Part shown: in pieces, positions 42,818-51,654 of the stretch
Layout of the letters: every line of letters begins with the position of its first letter
How positions within the stretch are numbered: position 1 is the stretch's first letter
From: JAFARZ01 sp035651595
Lineage (GTDB): Bacteria > Actinomycetota > Actinomycetes > Streptosporangiales > Streptosporangiaceae
Direction: 5' to 3'
DNA length: 64,000 bases
NCBI GenBank assembly: GCA_035651595.1
Contig: DASRFJ010000043.1
Coordinates: 1-64,000 of the forward strand
Program-made: the position numbers and the translations under genes
Notes under the pieces: generated by a model
Seen by the model: the letters and a program-made list of their open reading frames with translations, nothing else
The model's database searches: none
Told to the model about the DNA's origin: nothing

Positions 42818-43976
42818 GACCGAGAACTTCGCGGCGCTGCCGCAATCCGAGCACGAGGCCGCCATCGAGCGGCTGTGCGCCGCGATGGAGATGGCCGCGA
42901 AGGCGGGCTGCTATCCCTCGCTGACCGTCGAGCGGCCCTGGTCAGTTCACAATCCCGTCCTCGCGGGGGAGTTCGCGGACCCGGAGGCGATCGGCTGGTA
43001 CCTGCGCCGCGAACTCGGCCGGCTGGCTGCCGCGGGTGCCCGGCTGTCGGTGTCGCATGGGCGTCCCGCGCTTGACCTGCACGATCCGGCGCTGATCGCC
43101 GCGGTCGACGAGCTGAGCTGGGACCTGCGGCGCAAGAAGCTGTTCCTGTTCGGGCCGGAGCGGATGGCGCTGTCCATCGACCGGCTGCGGCACTACACCG
43201 GGACGCCGGCCGAGTTGTTCCAGCGGTACGTGCTGCTGACCAACTACGCCTGGCACGTCGAGGAGTTCCGCGTTCTGTTCCCCGATTGTGCCGGCCCCGA
43301 GTCCGACGGCCGCCAGATGCCTGCCTGGCATCACACCGAGCCCGACCGGGCCGGGCTCACCATCATCAACGTCGGGGTCGGGCCGTCGAACGCCAAGACG
43401 ATCACCGACCACCTGGCGGTGCTCCGGCCGGACCTGGTGCTGATGATCGGCCACTGCGCCGGCCTGCGCAATCATCAGGAGATCGGCGACCTGGTGCTGG
43501 CGACCTCGTACCTGCGCGACGACCGGGTGCTTGACGACGTGCTGCCGCTGAACATCCCGGTGGTGTCCAACCACACGATGAACAGCCTGCTGCTGGAGGA
43601 GCTGACCGGGCGCGGCCTGCGGTCGCGGATGGGCATCGTGTACACGACCGGCAACCGCAACTGGGAGCTGCAGCTCGCGTCCGTGGGGGAGCGGCTTCGG
43701 CTGTCCCGCGCGGTGGCGGTCGACATGGAGTCCGCCACCGTGGCGGCCAACGGGTTCCGGTACCGGGTGCCGACCGCCACGCTGCTCGCGGTCAGCGACA
43801 AGCCGCTGCACGCGCAGCCCAAGCTCAGCGTCGAGGCGCAGGCGTTCTACGCCGACTCGCGCCGCCAGCACATCGAGATCGCGATCGCCGTTGTGCGGGC
43901 GGTGCGCGATCGCTACCCGGGCGGCCTGCCGTCCGCCGACCTGCGCTCGCCCGACGAGCCGCTGCTCGGGCCGTAA
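42810..43976 (+). CDS. amn: AMP nucleosidase-like nucleoside phosphorylase-fold protein
   Basis: 388 residues from the ATG at 42810, inside the end of bioB. The N-terminal half matches AMP nucleosidase (PSLTVERPWSVHNPVLAGEF, FGPERMALSIDRLRHYTG). The C-terminal half is a PNP/MTAN fold (INVGVGPSNAKTITDHLAVL, LMIGHCAGLRNHQEIGDLVL, VAVDMESATVAANGF). AMP nucleosidase cleaves AMP to adenine and ribose-5-phosphate. The tight coupling to bioB suggests another use: removing 5'-deoxyadenosine, a by-product known to inhibit biotin synthase. That is inference. Confidence 0.9.
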   Translation: MPETENFAALPQSEHEAAIERLCAAMEMAAKAGCYPSLTVERPWSVHNPVLAGEFADPEAIGWYLRRELGRLAAAGARLSVSHGRPALDLHDPALIAAVDELSWDLRRKKLFLFGPERMALSIDRLRHYTGTPAELFQRYVLLTNYAWHVEEFRVLFPDCAGPESDGRQMPAWHHTEPDRAGLTIINVGVGPSNAKTITDHLAVLRPDLVLMIGHCAGLRNHQEIGDLVLATSYLRDDRVLDDVLPLNIPVVSNHTMNSLLLEELTGRGLRSRMGIVYTTGNRNWELQLASVGERLRLSRAVAVDMESATVAANGFRYRVPTATLLAVSDKPLHAQPKLSVEAQAFYADSRRQHIEIAIAVVRAVRDRYPGGLPSADLRSPDEPLLGP

Positions 43977-43984
43977 GGTCAGCT

Positions 43985-44450
43985 CGCCGCGGAACGCCTG
44001 CTTGATCCACGAAATCACCCATTGCTGTTCGCGGAACAGCTGCTGCCAGGTGAAATGCACGACGCGAAAGCCGGCCGCGCGGAGGTTCTGGTCACGTTCC
44101 AGCTGGGCGATCGAGCGCGCGGAGTTGTTGTACTTTTCGGTTTCTTGAGCAAACCGATGCCGCTAACCCAGTGCGGCGGACTCGTGGCTGGCGACAGCAT
44201 CGAGGCTCGTCGCCGACCTCGCCGCGGCCACCAGCAGGGCGTGCTCGCGCGCTGGGCTTCGTTTGCTTGCTTCGAGGCTCGCCGCGGTGACGTACACGCC
44301 TCGGTACATCCGGACGAGCACGCCTCGCCGGACCAGCGATTGGAAGTGTCGTTCGGAGATGCCCGCCGCGTACCAGGCAGCGGTTGTGCCAATCGAGTAC
44401 TTGAGCGCATCCGGAAGGTCACGATCCGTCACATCTCTTGCGGTTCCCAT
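43985..44450 (-). pseudogene. Decayed AbiEi-like gene (N-terminal wing and C-terminal DUF559-like end)
   Basis: The first 95 codons from the ATG at 44450 encode an AbiEi-type N-terminal domain (YAAGISERHFQSLVRRGVLV, VYVTAASLEASKRSPAREHA, VASHESAAL), then a stop at 44163. Beyond the stop, in another frame, comes the typical end of such proteins: SARSIAQLERDQNLRAAGF and VVHFTWQQLFREQQWVI. The middle, about 100 residues, is missing. The intact gene at 57652 has the same overall design, so this looks like a broken relative. It lies between amn and ftsK, a place without other genes. Confidence 0.7.
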
Positions 44451-44612
44451 GTGCCGCGCACGCCACGCCGAACGCGCGGTTCTCGGATACCTAGGCTGTC
44501 TTTGTAAGCGAAACCCGACGCTTCGACACCCGCAATATCCTGATTTAAGCGATTTGCCCTGTCGGTTTGGCGTACCAAGACAGTTGTAGCGTTAGCAATG
44601 TGGCTGGTGGGA

Positions 44613-45022
44613 CTACTCGGCGGGGGGCGGGGCTACGCGGTAGCGGTAGCGGTGGGAGGTCGTGAAGCCGAGACTGGCGTAGAGGGCTCGGGCGGGGGCG
44701 TTGTCGGCTTGGACCTGGAGGAGGACGTGCTGGGCGCCGCGGGCGGCGGCTTCGCGGCACAAAACGGACGTGATCGTGGCGGCCAGGCCGCGGCGGCGCC
44801 AAGCGGGGTCGGTCTCGACGGCGGTGAGCGACGCCCAGTTGCCCGCGACGGCGACGCGGCCGACTGCCACGGCGACGCTGCCGTTGTCCGACGGAGCACG
44901 GAGTTGGCCCGGCCGGTGAAGCCCGCGGCGGATCTGAGCAGCCACGATCCCAGCCAGGCCTGGTCCGGCGCCACCCACAGGCTGGCCGCGGCCCGCTCCA
45001 GGTCAAGGATCGTCGCGTCCAC
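44613..45022 (-). pseudogene. Decayed GNAT acetyltransferase (frameshift and internal deletion)
   Basis: From the ATG at 45022 one frame encodes the start of a GNAT protein (LERAAASLWVAPDQAWLGSW, GFTGRANSVLR). The rest continues in another frame as VGRVAVAGNWASLTAVETD, then RRRGLAATITSVL, LLQVQADNAPARALYASLGF, ending at 44613. Roughly 100 central residues expected for the family are absent and the frame changes at the junction. It is therefore not functional as read. Confidence 0.7.
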
Positions 45023-45101
45023 TAAAGATGGATATCAGGTGCGACACGCCGGGAGCGAACGGTGCTTGGGGGGGAGGGGGGTTCTCGCTAGGTTTGTAAG
45101 T

Positions 45102-47831
45102 ATGGCGACCCGTGCGCCCAAGGGTGGTGGAGCTCGCTCGCGTGGCGAGTACGACAATGCTGCCCTAGACGCGCTCGGCTTCAGCGAGCGCAGACCGCAG
45201 CCCGGCGGGCGGACCACGAGCCGGCAGCCGGCCAGGAACCGGTCGACCCAGGGCCGTTCCGGCAATACGCGGTCGAGCGGTGCCCGGCCGAATGCGTCGC
45301 GGTCGACGGCAAGGCCGCGGACCGGATCGGGGAAAAAGAGGGCGAAGCGGCCCGCGCCGCCGCGGAAGCAGTCGCACGATCCGTTCATGATCTTGGCGGG
45401 CTGGCTGGGCCGGGCGATTCTCGGCGTCTGGCTGCTGGTGGCCGGCGGCGTCGGCTACCTGGCCCGTGCGGTCGGCAAGGGCGCCCGCGACCTCGACCCG
45501 CACCACCGCCGCGACGGCGCCGGCCTGCTCACGCTAGGCGGCGCGATCATCCTGGCGGCGAGCCTGTGGTGGCGGATGGGTAACCCGGTCGGCCGCGCGC
45601 TCCAGTACCTGTTCGAGGGCGCGCTCGGCTCGATGGCCTGGTCGCTGCCGCTGCTCGTCGGGCTGCTCGCGTGGCGCTTCCTGCGCCATCCGGACCGCAA
45701 CACCGAGACGGCGCGCGCCGCGATCGGCTGGGCCGCGCTGCTCATCGGCGCGGTCGGCATGATCCACATCGCGAAGGGCACGCCGCGGCCCGCCGACGGC
45801 GTCGCGGTCATGCGCGGCGCCGGCGGCTACATCGGCTACGCCGCCGCGGGCCCGCTCGCCGCCGCGCTCACCCCGTGGGTGGCCGCCCCGCTGCTGGCGC
45901 TGCTGGCAGGCTTCGGCGTGCTGGTCATCACCGGTACTCCGCTGCACCGGATCCCGGAACGGATCGCCGATCTGCGGGTTCTCCTCGGTCATTCAGAACG
46001 GCAAGACGATGAGTTCCTGGACACCGTCGACGAATACGAGGGGTCGACGGGCAGTGTGCCGCGCCGGGCCCGCGCCCAGATCGCCAAGCAGATCCGGCTC
46101 CGGCCCGCGATCGAACCGGGCGATCACGTCAAGCCGTACGACACGCCACTGGTAGAGCCGCCTAAGAAGGGCCCCGTCGGCAGAGCCGACTCCGCTAGCA
46201 GGTCGCCGGCCGGCAAGGATCCCGACCTGAGCGTGCTGGACAAGCTGGGCTTCGACGACGAACCCGCCGAGCCCGCGCCCGCCAAGCCCGCGCCCGAGGT
46301 GAAAGTCCCCGCGCCGCACGAGCCGCTGCGCAATCCCGAGCAGCTCACGCTGACCGGCGCGGCGCTCGACGGGTACACGCTGCCGCCCACTGCGCTGCTT
46401 CGACCGGGTACCACGCCGAAGGCGCGGACCCGCGCCAACGACATCGTGGTCGCCGCGCTGTCCGAGGTGCTCGAGCAGTTCAACGTCGACGCGCAGGTCA
46501 CCGGGTTCAGCAGGGGCCCGACCGTGACGCGCTACGAGATCGAGCTCGGGCCCGCGGTCAAGGTGGAGCGGGTCACCGCGCTGCAGAAGAACATCGCGTA
46601 CGCGGTGAAGAGCGCCGACGTGCGGATCGTCTCGCCGATCCCGGGCAAGTCCGCGATCGGCGTCGAGATCCCGAACGCGGACAAGGAGATCGTCAGCCTC
46701 GGCGACGTGCTGAAGTCCGAGACCGCGATCATGGACCACCACCCGATGGTGGTCGGCCTCGGCAAGGACGTCGAGGGCATGGTGAAGATCGCGAACCTGG
46801 CGAAGATGCCGCACATCCTGATCGCCGGCGCGACCGGCGCGGGCAAGTCCGTGTGCCTGAACGGGCTGATCACATCGATCCTGACCCGGGCGACGCCGGA
46901 CGAGGTGCGGATGATCCTGATCGACCCGAAGCGGGTCGAGCTGACGATCTACGAGGGCATCCCGCACCTGATCACGCCGATCATCACCAGCCCGAAGAAG
47001 GCGGCGGAGGCGCTGGAGTGGGTCGTCGGCGAGATGGAGCGCCGCTACGACGACCTGGCGGCATCCGGCTTCCGGCACGTGGACGACTTCAACAAGGCGG
47101 TGCGCGCGGGCAAGCTGACCGCGCCGCCCGGCAGCGAGCGGGTTTACATGCCGTACCCGTACCTGCTGGTGATCATCGACGAGCTCGCGGACCTGATGAT
47201 GGTGGCGCCACGCGACGTCGAGGACTCGATCGTGCGGATCACCCAGCTTGCCCGCGCGGCCGGCATTCACCTGGTGATCGCGACCCAGCGGCCTTCGGTG
47301 GACGTGGTCACGGGGCTGATCAAAGCGAACGTGCCGTCCCGGCTGGCGTTCTCCACCTCCAGCCTGGCGGACTCCCGTGTCGTGCTCGACCAGCCCGGCG
47401 CGGAGAAGCTGGTCGGCCAGGGCGACGCGCTGTTCCTGCCGATGGGCGCGTCCAAGCCGATCCGGCTGCAGAACGCGTACGTCTCGGAGAAGGAAATCCG
47501 GGAGATCGTCGCGCACTGCAAGAAGCAGGCCGAGCCGGAGTACCGGGAGGACGTCGCCGCCGCGCCAGAGAAGAAGCGCGACATCGACGAGGACATCGGC
47601 GACGACCTCGAGTTGCTCATCCAGGCCGCCGAGCTGGTGATCTCCACGCAGTTCGGGTCCACCTCGATGCTCCAGCGCAAGCTCCGGGTCGGCTTCGCGA
47701 AGGCGGGCCGGCTGATGGACCTGCTGGAGAGCAGGAACATTGTCGGACCGAGCGAGGGGTCCAAGGCGCGGGACGTCCTGGTTCGTCCCGATGATCTTGA
47801 AGACACGCTCAGATCGTTGCAAGGTGGTTAG
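45102..47831 (+). CDS. ftsK: DNA translocase FtsK/SpoIIIE
   Basis: 909 residues from the ATG at 45102; the frame is open far upstream but only through the pseudogene. It pumps chromosomal DNA through the division septum. A basic, disordered start (1–95) leads to four membrane helices (about 95–290), a linker, the α/β motor domain with Walker A GATGAGKS (about 574–581), Walker B LVIIDELADLM and RQRP-type ATQRPSVDV, and a C-terminal winged γ domain (AAELVISTQFGSTSMLQRKL, AGRLMDLLESRNIVGP). Downstream gene order to clgR is the conserved actinobacterial one. Confidence 0.96.
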   Translation: MATRAPKGGGARSRGEYDNAALDALGFSERRPQPGGRTTSRQPARNRSTQGRSGNTRSSGARPNASRSTARPRTGSGKKRAKRPAPPRKQSHDPFMILAGWLGRAILGVWLLVAGGVGYLARAVGKGARDLDPHHRRDGAGLLTLGGAIILAASLWWRMGNPVGRALQYLFEGALGSMAWSLPLLVGLLAWRFLRHPDRNTETARAAIGWAALLIGAVGMIHIAKGTPRPADGVAVMRGAGGYIGYAAAGPLAAALTPWVAAPLLALLAGFGVLVITGTPLHRIPERIADLRVLLGHSERQDDEFLDTVDEYEGSTGSVPRRARAQIAKQIRLRPAIEPGDHVKPYDTPLVEPPKKGPVGRADSASRSPAGKDPDLSVLDKLGFDDEPAEPAPAKPAPEVKVPAPHEPLRNPEQLTLTGAALDGYTLPPTALLRPGTTPKARTRANDIVVAALSEVLEQFNVDAQVTGFSRGPTVTRYEIELGPAVKVERVTALQKNIAYAVKSADVRIVSPIPGKSAIGVEIPNADKEIVSLGDVLKSETAIMDHHPMVVGLGKDVEGMVKIANLAKMPHILIAGATGAGKSVCLNGLITSILTRATPDEVRMILIDPKRVELTIYEGIPHLITPIITSPKKAAEALEWVVGEMERRYDDLAASGFRHVDDFNKAVRAGKLTAPPGSERVYMPYPYLLVIIDELADLMMVAPRDVEDSIVRITQLARAAGIHLVIATQRPSVDVVTGLIKANVPSRLAFSTSSLADSRVVLDQPGAEKLVGQGDALFLPMGASKPIRLQNAYVSEKEIREIVAHCKKQAEPEYREDVAAAPEKKRDIDEDIGDDLELLIQAAELVISTQFGSTSMLQRKLRVGFAKAGRLMDLLESRNIVGPSEGSKARDVLVRPDDLEDTLRSLQGG

Positions 47832-47898
47832 CGTCCGCGCGCTTCCCCGCTGTCTACACTAGGTAGTGACCCCAGTACAACGCAGTGGGAGGCTCAGT

Positions 47899-48636
47899 GT
47901 GAGCATTGGTGAAACCCTGGCGGATGCGCGTCGTCAGGCCGGTCTCACCATCACCCAGGTCAGCCAGCGAACCCGGATCCGGGAATCGATCATCCGTGGC
48001 ATCGAGCAGGGCGATTTTTCCGCGTGCGGCGGCGACTTCTACGCCCGCGGGCACATCCGCGGCATCGCCGGCGCGATCGGGGTCGATCCGGTGCCGCTGG
48101 TCAAGGAGTACGACGCCGAGCATGGCGCACCGGGCGGCAGCATGTCCGCGGCCGAGGTGTTCGAGCCGTCGACGCCGATCCGGATCAGGGAACGGCGGCG
48201 CTCGCCCAGCCTGAGCATGATCGTGATCGTGGTGCTGCTCGGCATCATCGGGTTCAGCGTGTACCACCTGGTGTCCGCGCACGGAAAGCACACGCCGAGC
48301 GCGTCGGCGCACGCCACGACGAACGCGACCGCGGTGCGCGCGACGCCGAAGCACACGCCGAGCGCCACGCCCACCCCGGCGACGGCGCCCGACCGTGTGG
48401 TCATCCATCTCACCGCCCTCCAGACCTGCTGGATCCTGCTGACCAGGACCCACGACGGCTCCCAGATCTTCATGGGGGAGATCGCCGCGGGTTCGACGAA
48501 GAGCTGGACCGAGAAGGTGCCGGTCAGCCTGGAGCTGGGCAACCCGCCCGGCGTCCAGCTGACGGTGAACGGCGTGAAGCAGCACACCAACGTGCCGAAC
48601 GTGCTGACGCTGAAGTTCTCCCCGGCGCAGACCTAG
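47899..48636 (+). CDS. RodZ-like helix-turn-helix membrane protein with DUF4115 domain
   Basis: 245 residues from the GTG at 47899, with GGGAGG six bases upstream; the frame is open 33 nt further. The N-terminal HTH_25 (ETLADARRQAGLTITQVSQR, RESIIRGIEQGDFS) is followed by a linker, one membrane helix (about 110–130), a Thr/Ala/Pro stalk, and a C-terminal DUF4115 β-domain (LQTCWILLTRTHDG, GNPPGVQLTVNG). In other bacteria RodZ links MreB to the cell-wall machinery. The gene sits between ftsK and rimO, as in streptomycetes. TACACT about 30 bases before the start is a likely -10 box. Confidence 0.9.
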   Translation: MSIGETLADARRQAGLTITQVSQRTRIRESIIRGIEQGDFSACGGDFYARGHIRGIAGAIGVDPVPLVKEYDAEHGAPGGSMSAAEVFEPSTPIRIRERRRSPSLSMIVIVVLLGIIGFSVYHLVSAHGKHTPSASAHATTNATAVRATPKHTPSATPTPATAPDRVVIHLTALQTCWILLTRTHDGSQIFMGEIAAGSTKSWTEKVPVSLELGNPPGVQLTVNGVKQHTNVPNVLTLKFSPAQT

Positions 48637-48642
48637 CTCTAA

Positions 48643-48692
48643 CTGGGGGAGGCCTCCCCCAGACCCCCTCGACTAGGGGAGGCCTCCCCCAG
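48643..48692. terminator. Two tandem palindromic terminators, 30-bp period
   Basis: CTGGGGGAGG/CCTCCCCCAG (48643–48662) and CTAGGGGAGG/CCTCCCCCAG (48673–48692), each followed by ACCCCCTCG. They are direct repeats of each other and can each fold into a 9–10-bp stem without loop bases, or alternatively pair across copies. Confidence 0.8.
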
Positions 48693-48730
48693 ACCCCCTC
48701 GGCAGTCGTCCGTTCACATAGGCTCTTCGC

Positions 48731-50092
48731 GTGGGGAACGCGAAGACGGTGAGCCTGGTCACGCTCGGTTGCGCTCGTAACGAGGTCGACTCGGAAGAAC
48801 TAGCCGCCCGGCTGGCCAGCGCCGGGTGGGAAGTATCGGCGCAGGGTGAAAAAGCCGACGTCGTTATGATAAATACCTGTGGTTTTATCCAGGCGGCGAA
48901 GCAGGAGTCGATCGACGAGCTGCTCGCGGCCGCGGAGACGGGCGCGAAGGTCGTCGCCGTCGGGTGCCTGGCGGAGCGGTACGGCGCCGACCTGGCGGCC
49001 GAGCTGCCCGAGGCGCAGGTGCTGAGCTTCGACGACTACGGCGAGATCGGCGCGCGGCTGGACGGCGTGCTCGCCGGGGTCCAGCGGCCGGCGCACCAGC
49101 CCGGCGACCGCCGTAAGCTCCTGCCGATTTCCCCCGCGTCGCGCGGGGAGGCGCCGAACGCGCCGTGGGTGCCTGGGTTCGGGACGGGGCGTAAGCGGAT
49201 TTCTTCTGGGATCACGGCTCCGCTGAAAATAGCCTCGGGGTGCGACCGGCGGTGCTCGTTCTGCGCGATCCCGTCGTTCCGCGGGTCGTTCGTGTCGCGG
49301 CGGCCTGTCGACGTGCTCGCGGAGGCCAGGTGGCTGGCCGGGCAGGGCGTCCGTGAGGTCCTGCTGGTCAGCGAGAACTCCACGTCGTACGGCAAGGACC
49401 TGGGCAACCTGCGGCTGCTGGAGGAGCTGCTGCCGGACCTGGCGGCCGTCGACGGCCTGGACCGGGTGCGGATCAGCTACCTCCAGCCCGCGGAGATGCG
49501 GCCCGGGCTGATCTCCGCGATCGCGGCCACGCCCGGGGTGGCGCCGTACTTCGACCTGTCGTTCCAGCACGCCAGCGGGCCCGTGCTGCGGCGGATGCGG
49601 CGGTTCGGCGACCGGTCGCGGTTCCTGGGGTTGCTGGACCAGGTGCGGTCGCTGGCGCCCACGGCCGGCGCGCGGTCGAACTTCATCGTCGGTTTCCCCG
49701 GCGAGACGGCCGAGGACCTGCGCGAGCTGGAACTGTTCCTGAGCAGTGCCCGGCTGGACGCGATCGGGATCTTCGGCTACTCCGACGAGGACGGCACCGA
49801 GGCGGAGGGACTGTCCGGCAAGCTGGCCGAGGCCGAGATCGCGCGGCGGGTCGCGGAGTTCGCGGACCTGGCCGACGAGCTGATGGCGCAGCGGGCGGCC
49901 GAGCGGGCCGGGGAGACCGTGGACGTGCTGATCGAGGAGCGGCTCGACTCCGGCTACGAGGGCCGGGCCGCGCACCAGGCGCCGGAGGTGGACGGGACGA
50001 CGACGGTTTTCTCGGCTGAGCCGCTGGCGGTGGGGCAGCTGGTCCGGGCGGTCGTGACCGGCTCGGATGGCGTCGACCTGATAGCGCAGTGA
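48731..50092 (+). CDS. rimO: Ribosomal protein S12 methylthiotransferase
   Basis: 453 residues, GTG start at 48731. It adds a methylthio group to an Asp of ribosomal protein S12. The N-terminal UPF0004 domain has Cys14, Cys50 and Cys79 for one cluster. The radical-SAM motif is Cys171…Cys175…Cys178 (CDRRCSFC). A C-terminal TRAM domain (about 390–453) binds the substrate. The segment 118–160 (HQPGDRRKLLPISPASRGE) is a low-complexity loop between domains. Its stop overlaps the pgsA start by 4 nt. Confidence 0.95.
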   Translation: MGNAKTVSLVTLGCARNEVDSEELAARLASAGWEVSAQGEKADVVMINTCGFIQAAKQESIDELLAAAETGAKVVAVGCLAERYGADLAAELPEAQVLSFDDYGEIGARLDGVLAGVQRPAHQPGDRRKLLPISPASRGEAPNAPWVPGFGTGRKRISSGITAPLKIASGCDRRCSFCAIPSFRGSFVSRRPVDVLAEARWLAGQGVREVLLVSENSTSYGKDLGNLRLLEELLPDLAAVDGLDRVRISYLQPAEMRPGLISAIAATPGVAPYFDLSFQHASGPVLRRMRRFGDRSRFLGLLDQVRSLAPTAGARSNFIVGFPGETAEDLRELELFLSSARLDAIGIFGYSDEDGTEAEGLSGKLAEAEIARRVAEFADLADELMAQRAAERAGETVDVLIEERLDSGYEGRAAHQAPEVDGTTTVFSAEPLAVGQLVRAVVTGSDGVDLIAQ

Positions 50093-50655
50093 GCGAGCCG
50101 ACGGGGGAGATCAGGGTCGGCCTGTTCAACATCGCCAACTGGCTCACGGTTTGCCGGATCGTGCTGGTGCCGGTCGTCGTCGCTGGCCTGGTGGCCGGCG
50201 GGACCGCGTGGCGGATGGTGGCGCTGGCCGCGTTCTGCGTGGCCTCGGTGACCGATTTTCTCGACGGGCGGCTGGCCCGCAGCAGGGGGCTGGTCACGGA
50301 CTTCGGCAAGATCGCGGACCCGGTGGCGGACAAGGCGCTGACCGGCGCCGCGCTGATCACCCTGTCCGCGCTCGGCGAACTGGCCTGGTGGATCACCGCG
50401 GTGATCATGGTCCGCGAGCTGGGGGTGACCGCGCTGCGCTTCTGGGTGATCCGGCGGGGCGTGATCGCCGCCAGCCGGGGCGGCAAGCTGAAGACGTTGC
50501 TGCAGATCATCGCCATCTGCCTGTACATGATCCCGTGGACGCCGGGGGTTTTGCGTGACCTCGTGATGGCGGCGGCGGTGATCGCTACGGTGGTGACCGG
50601 GGTCGATTACCTGCTCCGCGCGCTGCGGCTGCGGGCAGGCCCGAGGGAGGCGTGA
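50089..50655 (+). CDS. pgsA: CDP-diacylglycerol–glycerol-3-phosphate 3-phosphatidyltransferase
   Basis: 188 residues, GTG start. A membrane enzyme making phosphatidylglycerophosphate. The CDP-alcohol phosphotransferase signature runs TDFLDGRLARSRG, then TDFGKIADPVADK, carrying the Asp residues that bind the metal and CDP. Five to six helices. It is coupled to rimO before it and cinA after it by overlaps. The family also includes phosphatidylinositol phosphate synthases; position next to cinA favours pgsA. Confidence 0.93.
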   Translation: MSEPTGEIRVGLFNIANWLTVCRIVLVPVVVAGLVAGGTAWRMVALAAFCVASVTDFLDGRLARSRGLVTDFGKIADPVADKALTGAALITLSALGELAWWITAVIMVRELGVTALRFWVIRRGVIAASRGGKLKTLLQIIAICLYMIPWTPGVLRDLVMAAAVIATVVTGVDYLLRALRLRAGPREA

Positions 50656-51173
50656 TGGCGAATGCGGGTCCCACCGCGTCCGCGGGGCGGGCGGCCCGGG
50701 ACATGGCGCGGCAGATCCACGCCTTGCTGCGGGCCGGCGGCCGGACGGTGGCCGTGGCCGAGTCGCTCACCGGCGGGCTGGTCGCCGCCGCGCTGACCGA
50801 CATCCCCGGCGCGTCGGCGTCGTTCCGTGGCGGCATGGTGACCTACGCGACCGAGCTGAAGGCGGCGCTGCTGGGCGTGGACAGCCGGCTGCTGGCGCGC
50901 TACGGGGCCGTGTACCCGCAGGTGGCGGCCGGCATGGCGGAGGGCGTCAGAACCCGCCTTGGGGCCGATTTCGGCCTCGCGACGACCGGCGTGGCGGGCC
51001 CGGACCCGCAGGACGGGCAGCCGGTGGGGACCGTCCACATCGCGGTGAGCGCCGCGGATGACACGGTCGTCAGGACAATCGCGCTTGCCGGAAACCGGGG
51101 CCAGATCCGTAGACTTGCCGTGGAGAACGCCCTCGGGCTGCTGCTCGGACGCCTGGGGGAAGAAAGCTACTGA
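50652..51173 (+). CDS. CinA C-terminal domain protein (nicotinamide-nucleotide amidase)
   Basis: 173 residues, GTG at 50652 or ATG at 50655. It contains only the CinA_C amidohydrolase domain: VAVAESLTGGLVAAALTDI with the catalytic Ser, GGMVTYATELKAALLGV, and ATTGVAGPDPQDGQPVGTVHI. It deamidates NMN to nicotinate mononucleotide in NAD recycling. The N-terminal COG1058 half of full-length CinA is absent, normal for the pgsA-linked form. It overlaps the end of pgsA. Confidence 0.93.
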   Translation: MMANAGPTASAGRAARDMARQIHALLRAGGRTVAVAESLTGGLVAAALTDIPGASASFRGGMVTYATELKAALLGVDSRLLARYGAVYPQVAAGMAEGVRTRLGADFGLATTGVAGPDPQDGQPVGTVHIAVSAADDTVVRTIALAGNRGQIRRLAVENALGLLLGRLGEESY

Positions 51174-51299
51174 TTACAGCGTTACGTCAAGAGCGAACAC
51201 GCGTGGTCATGATCTCGCGGAGTTAGCTGGTCGGCAGGTACGGTGGAGGTGTGGGCGGTTCGGCAACGGGAAGACCTGCCTCGGGAAGGGAGTGCGACT

Positions 51300-51641
51300 A
51301 TGGTTCTGCTCCGTCAGCTGCTGGGTGACGTGCTGCGGCGGCTGCGCATGCGGCAGGGTCGCACCCTCCGCGAGGTATCGGCGTCCGCACGGGTGTCCCT
51401 TGGCTACCTCTCCGAGGTGGAGCGCGGCCAGAAAGAGGCGTCGTCCGAGCTTCTTCAGGCCATTTGCACCGCGCTAGGCACGCCGCTTTCCCAGGTTTTC
51501 CGTGAGGTCTCAGATAATTTCGCGTTGGCCGAGCTGCAGAGCGAGCCGGTGCTTGAGATGCCCCGGGAGCCGGCGATGCGGGAGCTTGCCGACACGTCGG
51601 GCGGCACGCCTCGCGAGTTCACGGACATGGTGCCCGTCTAG
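51300..51641 (+). CDS. clgR: ClgR-type XRE family transcriptional regulator
   Basis: 113 residues from the ATG at 51300, with GGGAG upstream. The HTH is RTLREVSASARVSLGYLSEV followed by ERGQKEASSELLQAIC, closely matching ClgR of streptomycetes and corynebacteria, which activates clp protease and related stress genes. The tail (REFTDMVPV) is short and may serve as a degradation signal, since ClgR is itself a Clp substrate in known species. It lies downstream of cinA as expected, with its own 126-bp leader region. Confidence 0.92.
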   Translation: MVLLRQLLGDVLRRLRMRQGRTLREVSASARVSLGYLSEVERGQKEASSELLQAICTALGTPLSQVFREVSDNFALAELQSEPVLEMPREPAMRELADTSGGTPREFTDMVPV

Positions 51642-51654
51642 GGATGCTAGGGCC

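Noticed and set aside
44598..45101. N-terminal extension of FtsK by 168 codons
   Set aside because: The segment is antisense to a decayed GNAT gene; the ATG at 45102 begins the typical basic FtsK start.
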